Assembly (NCBI RefSeq): GCF_019649055.1
Contig: NW_026570309.1
Location: forward strand, 496,001-560,000
Length of the DNA stretch: 64,000 nt
Origin: Paramacrobiotus metropolitanus
Lineage: Eukaryota > Tardigrada > Eutardigrada > Parachela > Macrobiotidae
Reading direction: 5' to 3'
Position numbers and translations under genes: made by a program. Below, in pieces: positions 58,632 through 64,000 of this stretch (position 1 is the first letter of the stretch; the number at the start of each line of letters is the position of its first letter). The notes under the pieces are model-generated. The model did not search any database, was not told the DNA's origin, and saw only the letters and a program-made list of their open reading frames with translations.

Positions 58632-60103
58632 AAACGAAGAAACGTGCACCAAACCGCGACGAGGACTTGGCCCGGTCGCTGAAGTCTATGACTCGGAAGG
58701 CAACGCTCGCGACCTTTAATGGCGACCGCGATGCAGTGAGAGGGTGGACACGGCTGGTAAGGGACACGCAACGGACGTTTGAGCTCACCGACGATCAGAT
58801 CTTGATCGATATCGCGAGCGCTGTCCGCGGCCCAGCGAAATCCTGGTTCGAAGGGGAACGGTATATCGAAGATGCCGAACACAAAGTCTACACCACCACC
58901 GAATGGATGGACAAGTTCAGAGATCAATTTGGCGACCGCGATGAAGAAGTCCTTGGCTTACGAGAGGCCATGGGAAGAAAATTCCAGGTTGGAAGAGAGA
59001 CACTCGATCCGTATTACCAGGCTATGATGATTTACAAAGCGAAGGGAATCATCAATGAGAAGCAAGCAGTCGCATTCCTAATTGAAGGATGTAAGACGGA
59101 CATCGAGTTGTCAAAAGCGTTGCGGGTCCAACGAAACTTGAAAACGCCGACAGACATAAAGGACTTCTTCCGATACTGGGCAGCTGGAGATGACAAGTAT
59201 AAGGTCAACCAAGGAAACCGAAATCAACAGGATCCCATCACCATCCGTTCGGGCCAGGTCGAATCGACTCCGAGGCAATATGTGCCTGCCCCGGTCCAAC
59301 AACGAACGCCGGCTCCGGTTCAGAAAGAAACGACCTTTATCGACAGTCAAACGGGACAGCCCGTCTCATATGCGATGGTGGCCGCGATACAAGCGTCTGC
59401 ACAGATGAGGCCAGTTCAGAATGTGGCTCCGGCTATGCCGAACCCCCTGAACGTAGGGGGGCCGCAGCAGCAACAAAGAAGATCAACCGGATACGGAAAT
59501 GGTAATGGTAACCAAAACGGAGGCCAACGAAACGGCAACTTCCAGCCCAATAACCGTCAGGGCAACTACCAGCAACAAGGGCCGAGAACTGAATGGAAGT
59601 TCTCCCAAATTGATGGATGGGTGGCCCAGGGCGTGCAGCTGTGCCAGAATTGTGGATTGGGAAACCACAACGCACAGGGCTGCATGTTCGCTGGTATGCC
59701 GCCAGAACGGAACCCGAACTTGTTCGCCACAATGGAATGGCGACGGCTGCGAGATGGAGGCGGCTGGCGACAGGCAGTAGCGAACGGCTACGACCTGGTC
59801 GCCCGCTGGGCCGCGTTCAAACAGCAGAACGGCGGCGGCGGCGACCAAGGTAACGGGAATGGTAGTGGCCAAAATGGTGGGTACAACGGAGGCGGCAGAG
59901 GAGGCTTCCGCGGAAGAGGTCGCGGCAATGGACGCGGCGGCTACGGCAACCGGAACGGAGGCGGCTGGCGCGCCAACCGGAACGACGGTGGTGGCGACCA
60001 GAACGCCGGCGGTGACGCGAACGGCGCCCGCCAGGGACGGCAAAACGAGCAAGTCCCGGACCTGCAGGAAGTAGCCGATCAGGGAAACGACCAAGATCAG
60101 TAG
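58610..60103 (+). CDS. Retroelement Gag: capsid and CCHC nucleocapsid
   Basis: About 497 codons; the frame is open further 5' to about 58420, so the true start is upstream through the A6 tract. Capsid-like helical domain at residues 20-200 (LATFNGDRDAVRGW, AVRGPAKSWFEGE, WMDKFRDQFGDRDEE, YYQAMMIYKAKGIIN), typical of Ty3/mdg4 Gag. A Gln/Pro-rich linker follows, then one zinc knuckle CQNCGLGNHNAQGC (C-x2-C-x4-H-x4-C) near residue 345. The C terminus is Gly/Arg/Asn-rich (GGRGGFRGRGRGNGRGG), RGG-like and likely to bind RNA. Particle assembly and RNA packaging are the expected roles. Ends at TAG 60101-60103. Confidence 0.75.
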   Translation: MEEGTEVETKKRAPNRDEDLARSLKSMTRKATLATFNGDRDAVRGWTRLVRDTQRTFELTDDQILIDIASAVRGPAKSWFEGERYIEDAEHKVYTTTEWMDKFRDQFGDRDEEVLGLREAMGRKFQVGRETLDPYYQAMMIYKAKGIINEKQAVAFLIEGCKTDIELSKALRVQRNLKTPTDIKDFFRYWAAGDDKYKVNQGNRNQQDPITIRSGQVESTPRQYVPAPVQQRTPAPVQKETTFIDSQTGQPVSYAMVAAIQASAQMRPVQNVAPAMPNPLNVGGPQQQQRRSTGYGNGNGNQNGGQRNGNFQPNNRQGNYQQQGPRTEWKFSQIDGWVAQGVQLCQNCGLGNHNAQGCMFAGMPPERNPNLFATMEWRRLRDGGGWRQAVANGYDLVARWAAFKQQNGGGGDQGNGNGSGQNGGYNGGGRGGFRGRGRGNGRGGYGNRNGGGWRANRNDGGGDQNAGGDANGARQGRQNEQVPDLQEVADQGNDQDQ

Positions 60104-60159
60104 GCGCCGGTGAGCCTGCTGATCTCCCCGAACCGAAACCACCGGATAAGGGAGGAACG

Positions 60160-60335
60160 CAGAATAGTACTGCGAAATTCCCGCGGAATGGTACCGCGAA
60201 GTCACCGCAGAATGGCACTGCGAGTGAGATGGCTTATAAGATGCCATCACAGGTGGATAAAGGGCCACCTGCGCAGAATGGAATTGCGAAGCAGAATAGT
60301 ACTGCGAAGCCACAGCAGAATGGTACTGCAAGTGG
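60160..60335 (+). repeat. Internal minisatellite, CAGAATGGTACTGCGAAG units
   Basis: About seven imperfect units of 18-27 bp run between Gag and protease; in the frame open at 60229-60534 they encode QNGTAKP-like repeats. The first units lie in another frame, which again suggests frame damage. Confidence 0.7.
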
Positions 60336-60810
60336 TCCGGTGATTTGGAAGGAGCCATCACCGTATTGTAGCGCTGAAAAGTTGAAAGAACGGCGCGCCC
60401 AACGAAATGAGATTATCCGAAAAGCGAACCTGAAAAGAAACAGGAAGAGAAAGAAACCAAGGAGCAACATAAGCAGTTCGGAGAGTTTCGGCGTCAACAG
60501 GAAAACGAGAGGTCACCAGACTCCGCGCAAGTAACAGATCAGGGAGCGAGTGCAGTCGCTAAAGGTCACGACAAACAGGTCGTTTTAAAAGGTCAGGCAA
60601 AGGAACTGACGCTGCGAAAAGCGCAGCCTACTGAAGGCGAACGGGCACAACAGGTCTCCGATGACTCACTTGAGGATGCAGAAACGCTGCAGCGTAAACA
60701 GATGTGATAAAAGGTGACATAATGACCAAACGGAAACCACGGGATGTGGATACCTGTTACGCCGAAGGCATCTCAGAAAGCGAGGATGTCCAAAGAACAT
60801 TTACTGGGAT

Positions 60811-61339
60811 ATGCAGCAGCTGCGGACGCAGTTCGAGAGAAAACGTCTCGAGGAGTTGGTTATCGGGAAACCAGCTCAGGGGTCAAAGAAACCCGTCCCG
60901 GTTTTCAACGAAACGGAATACAAGAAGACACTCGCTGATCAGAAACTGAATGAAAATGCTCCACTGGTGGATAAACCGCCGAATTACGGCGAAAAGGTTC
61001 CGTTACGAAAGTCGCCAAACGGCGGATTTTCGATAAAATCAACGGAAAGGTCACGGGACTTAACGGAAGCGCTTCAAAAGGATGCTAATGACAAATCACC
61101 GGTTCGAACCGATGGAATGTCTTCACAAACCGATCCGACGAAAACGAACAATGAAGTATCGTCAAAGGTGATCGACTGGATGACCCTAAACGGATACGCG
61201 ACGGTCACATACGAAAGGTCACCTGATCAGTCGAAGGATAGCGAAGAAGCTGATCTAAAGCGAGCTGATCAAATAACAAGCGAAGTTATCGATAAGATGC
61301 AGCAATACGGTAGCAGACCGGACGAGAATCGCGAAGAGG
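60811..61339 (+). CDS. Retroelement linker ORF before protease
   Basis: Charged, low-complexity frame (ERSRDLTEALQKDAND, KVIDWMTLNGYATVTYERSP, ADQITSEVIDKMQQYGSRPD) with no recognised domain. It runs into the transposon inserted at 61340. The frame on the far side (from 61764) is the same once the insertion and one copy of the target duplication are discounted, so protease and linker were one ORF before insertion. The in-frame ATG at 60811 is not certain to be used. Confidence 0.5.
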
Positions 61340-61755
61340 CAGGGCCGTAGCGAGGGGGGGTGCGCACGGGCGCACGCACCTCCTCCTCGGCTAACTTCTG
61401 AATTTATTTTGCGCCCGAATTTGGCGCACGGGCGCGCGGGCACAAAATTCAAGGGATATTTTAAGGGCGCAACGGGCGCCGAAATGAGTGCGCCCGTGGC
61501 GCAAGGGCGGTGCCGCGTTAAATTTGTATAAAGCGTTTTGTAAATTTCGTAATCCTGCACACAGTAGACTTTGACCTGTACTGTCGGCTGTGCAACGGGA
61601 GCAGGGCCGTAGCGAAGTCCAAGGGAAATGCGGGGCGCAAGGGGCGCACACTCTTAAATATACGGGCGCGATGGGCGCAGACCAAACTTAAAAAGGGCGC
61701 AACTGGCGCAGCCGATTTGCGCACCCCCCATCCTTCGGACCTCGCTACGGGCCTG
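61340..61755. mobile_element. Non-autonomous hAT-like DNA transposon, 416 bp
   Basis: The ends are CAGGGCCGTAGCGAGG and, inverted, CAGGCCCGTAGCGAGG (one mismatch). The flanks are the 8-bp direct repeat CGAAGAGG at 61332-61339 and 61756-61763. Terminal CAGG...CCTG and an 8-bp target duplication are the hallmarks of hAT elements. The interior is GC-rich and repetitive (GGGCGC words, a further internal GGGCCGTAGCGAAG at about 61605) without coding capacity, so it depends on a transposase elsewhere. It interrupts the protease ORF. Confidence 0.9.
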
Positions 61756-61763
61756 CGAAGAGG

Positions 61764-62680
61764 CGATGCTGCATCAGACCATCACTGAAGTCACAAAAGG
61801 TCACCCGGTAGTTGCGAAGGGGCAAATAACCGAAACCGAAAAAGAGATCAGTGATGTGAAAACGAAGAAGAAGAGGGAGTTCTATGATATCCGAACTGAT
61901 GTGCCACATAGGATCGATCACCTGAGTTCGATATTGAAAGGAAATAGCACTTTAGCGAACGGGCAAGTGTCTTCTAACATGGATCCGGGACCAGTCTCGT
62001 TGATCCCAGTTAAATGCATGATCCGAACTCTTAAAGTCCAAAACGGGAGACTACCGAAAAGGATCGAGGCATATACACACGAAGTTAAGGTTGGAGACAC
62101 AAAGGTCATGGCCATGCTGGACACAGGTGCTGAAACGTCGCTGATTAGCCGATGTTTCTGTGAGAAAAATGGTCTCCATATCTTACCGCTGCCACCAGAT
62201 AAGCTGGTGAAGATAAATGGAATTAGCGGCACATCGGGCTTCGTAGTGACACACTACTGTGTGGCACCGGTAACTTTAAGGAAGCGAACCAGTCAACACT
62301 CCTTCTACGTGCGTCCAAAAACCGATGACGTACAGGTCTTATTGGGATACGACTTCTTAGCCAAGAAGTTCGTATTGATCGATAATTACGGAGAGGAGGA
62401 AGTTGAAGACGAACCGAAATCGACCGTTAAAGTTCAAGCCGGAAAGGTCACCGGACTTGCAAAAGGTGATGTAAAAACCAAGTCGGATCAAACGGTTAGC
62501 CCAGTACCTGAGGCACTGGGAACAAAAGCGGTGAACCAACGAAGGGGGGGTTCATCCGCTCAACCGTCGTTATTGGAGCTAATGACAGCTATTCAAAAAG
62601 AAATAGCGATCCGACTGGATAAACCAACTAAACCGACGCAAAGGGCAAACGTCGTTATCCCAGTACCAGAGGCACAATAA
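61764..62680 (+). CDS. Retroelement aspartic protease region
   Basis: Frame open from the insertion border; the protease domain spans about 62085-62400. The catalytic motif is MAMLDTGAETSLIS (DTG-A), followed by a flap-like region and the second conserved element VLLGYDFLAKKFVLIDN (the LGxDFL of retropepsins). The enzyme would cleave the Gag-Pol precursor as a homodimer. C-terminal to it are SPVPEALGTK and IPVPEA repeats. Ends at TAA 62678-62680, after which the same frame continues open to 63256, so the stop is probably a mutation. Confidence 0.75.
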
Positions 62681-63256
62681 ACGACGAAAGACATAACTTC
62701 CTTAACGCTGGAACAGATAGCAGCGATACAAAAAGAAGCAGCCGTAGAAGCGAAACGAGCTCTCGTGCTTGGAATGGAGTTGGCAAAGTCTATCCCAGTA
62801 CCAGAGGCACTGGGAATAAAAACGACCAAAGTTTGGGATAATAAAAAATTTGAAAGGTCACGAGAATCTCCGAAAAGGATAATGGAAGATGAGCAGCTAT
62901 TTATAAGCGAGATTCGTGATGCAGCGATTAAACAGCTGAAAGGTCATCAAGTCCAAAAAGAACTGGAGGTCATCGAGATCTCATCCGACTATGGTGAAAA
63001 TTCTAGATATGGTAAAGCAGAGCCAAAACAGAGATATGGTAAAGCAGAGCCAAACGTTACGGAAGACGAGAATATTAACCTGTTTGCATGTCTCGACAAG
63101 ATGACACTGGAAGAACGAATTAGCAGTTGCATCACGGATACAATGAGGATCCGTGTAGAGTGCAGCCTCAATGGAAATGCGAGGAATGCCGTCGAGAAGC
63201 TTATCAAGAGGATTTTTCAGAATGGCCGAAATGCAACGCAGCCACTGAAGACATGA
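62681..63256 (+). CDS. Retroelement ORF continuation after protease
   Basis: In frame with the protease ORF beyond its stop. Helical charged sequence (LTLEQIAAIQKEAAVEAKR), another IPVPEALGIK unit, and a tandem duplication of the RYGKAEPK(Q/N) segment at about 63004-63055. No recognised domain. It overlaps the next frame from 63127. Confidence 0.45.
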   Translation, partial: TTKDITSLTLEQIAAIQKEAAVEAKRALVLGMELAKSIPVPEALGIKTTKVWDNKKFERSRESPKRIMEDEQLFISEIRDAAIKQLKGHQVQKELEVIEISSDYGENSRYGKAEPKQRYGKAEPNVTEDENINLFACLDKMTLEERISSCITDTMRIRVECSLNGNARNAVEKLIKRIFQNGRNATQPLKT

Positions 63257-63837
63257 AAGGTCATGTCCAAAAGGAAACGAAAAGTATCAGCAGGACTACT
63301 TCGATGTGGAACCAGCATGTCGAGCGTTACCATCGGCAACGCTACAAAGAGTGGTTATCCTGCGTCCGGAACTACATCGTTACAAGGGGGCGATGGTTCC
63401 ATTACTGGGAAAAATGTACTGACCAGCCGGAATCATCCGATCCAAAGGTCAACCAGGTTCGGGCACGATACAGAAGAGAGTTCTTCGAAGTGCTCGACGA
63501 AGGGGACTTGTGGGAAAATGCGAGGACGGATCTGTTCATGGACTTCCGTGTCAATCATTTGTACAAGGGAGAAGGAACAACGATCATATTCCCAACTGGA
63601 CTAGGCACACCAGCGTACCAGCTGTTCGAAAAGTTTTACATGGCATTGGAAGTAGGAGACCTGGAACTCTTCAACACATATTGGAAAGAGTTGGAATCCG
63701 AATTTCCCCCTCTGCCAGATAAAGATATACTTGAATTAAAGGTGTATCGTAAACGAAGAGAAGTTGGACCAGCTGGGTACCCAGTGAAAAAGAGAGTGAC
63801 CTTTGCACCAGTCCCTAAGGGAGCCCAGTATCCCTAG
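63127..63837 (+). CDS. Retroelement ORF of unknown function
   Basis: Frame of 236 codons overlapping the previous one. It opens with a cysteine cluster (WKCEEC ... WPKC) that might bind zinc, then has a folded-looking part (WNQHVERYHRQRYKEWL, YRREFFEVLDEGDLWENART, FPTGLGTPAYQLFEKFYMAL, LELFNTYWKELESEFPPL) and a basic end (KKRVTFAPVPKGAQYP). I do not recognise it. It is not RT, RNase H or integrase; those should follow downstream. TGACCTTT occurs once more at 63797. Confidence 0.45.
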   Translation: MHHGYNEDPCRVQPQWKCEECRREAYQEDFSEWPKCNAATEDMKGHVQKETKSISRTTSMWNQHVERYHRQRYKEWLSCVRNYIVTRGRWFHYWEKCTDQPESSDPKVNQVRARYRREFFEVLDEGDLWENARTDLFMDFRVNHLYKGEGTTIIFPTGLGTPAYQLFEKFYMALEVGDLELFNTYWKELESEFPPLPDKDILELKVYRKRREVGPAGYPVKKRVTFAPVPKGAQYP

Positions 63838-64000
63838 CGAGGCGATGAAAAGTGGTGCATGTATGAAATGACACCCAACAACGAACTTTTAGCCGAAGAT
63901 TTAAAAGCAAATTGTGTTTTCATCGGGACTAAGAGACCGATTGGCTATGAGGAGGTTGTTGAGCCAGAAGAAGAAAGATCACCGAGAGCTTGGGAAATAG
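63838..64000 (+). other. Retroelement continuation to window end
   Basis: Short open stretches continue (for example codons reading NNELLAEDLKANCVFIGTKR), but the window ends before any polymerase motif. Confidence 0.4.

Larger units (their letters stand above)
55229..64000 (+). mobile_element. Ty3/mdg4 (gypsy)-type LTR retrotransposon, 5' part, degenerate
   Basis: Order seen: candidate primer site, leader, acidic N-terminal ORF, coiled-coil region, Gag capsid with CCHC knuckle, low-complexity linker, aspartic protease, unknown C-terminal region. Reverse transcriptase and integrase are not reached before the window ends. In-frame stops (57228, 57681, 62678), frame changes and a hAT-like insertion (61340-61755) show that this copy is damaged. 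Base composition is higher in GC and purine-rich compared with the flanks. The Gag fold and DTGA protease place it among LTR elements; assignment to Ty3/mdg4 rather than BEL is inferred from the Gag style. Confidence 0.75.

Noticed and set aside
59483-60361. 292-codon minus frame opposite Gag
   Set aside because: Antisense shadow of the GC-rich Gag C terminus; repeats mirror the plus-strand minisatellite.
1-64000. tRNA, rRNA or other structured RNA genes
   Set aside because: No cloverleaf with A and B boxes or rRNA-like conserved block was recognised by eye; a tRNAscan/Infernal run would settle this.

Overview
This window is nuclear DNA of an animal. Genes are split by spliceosomal introns, and the families present (rhodopsin-class GPCR, integrin beta-like receptors, astacin, selenium-binding protein 1, secreted cysteine-rich and glycine-rich proteins) are metazoan. 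A tardigrade of the Hypsibius type is my best guess, from the GPCR style, compact introns and lineage-specific secreted families; it is inference only.

Layout. 1.2-2.4 kb: two-exon GPCR. 3.2-8.0 kb: a tandem family of three secreted cysteine-rich proteins, two of which share an upstream block with a GATA-type palindrome. 8.6-12.2 kb (minus): a complete seven-exon SELENBP1/methanethiol oxidase gene. 14.3-16.1 kb: five-exon astacin protease. 16.3-17.3 kb: leucine-rich-repeat protein with a membrane segment in a second frame. 18.2-23.1 kb and 26.3-30.6 kb (both minus): two paralogous integrin beta-like genes, rebuilt exon by exon, with PSI, hybrid and beta-I-like domains but no EGF repeats and degenerate metal sites. 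31.9-33.9 kb: convergent glycine-rich and Asn/Gly-rich protein genes. 35.8-37.6 kb (minus): DUF2238/YjdF-family membrane protein with one intron. 38-44 kb: small secreted or candidate peptides, including one of a pair of two-exon precursors (40.5-41.2 kb minus; partner at 53.1-53.7 kb plus). 44-53 kb: almost gene-free, with fold-back and tandem repeats.

From about 55.2 kb to the end lies the 5' part of an LTR-type retrotransposon: candidate tRNA-iMet primer site, leader, coiled-coil region, Gag with CCHC knuckle, and aspartic protease. It carries in-frame stops and a 416-bp hAT-like insertion with an 8-bp target duplication. It also holds 24 exact copies of AAAGGTCA/TGACCTTT in all reading frames, far above chance.

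The strongest candidates for something undescribed are the EGF-less, MIDAS-degenerate integrin beta-like receptor pair, the nuclear-receptor-half-site-like array in the retroelement, and the RRLYL secreted peptide family. Exon boundaries were placed by hand from splice signals, phase and similarity to remembered family consensus; no database search was possible.
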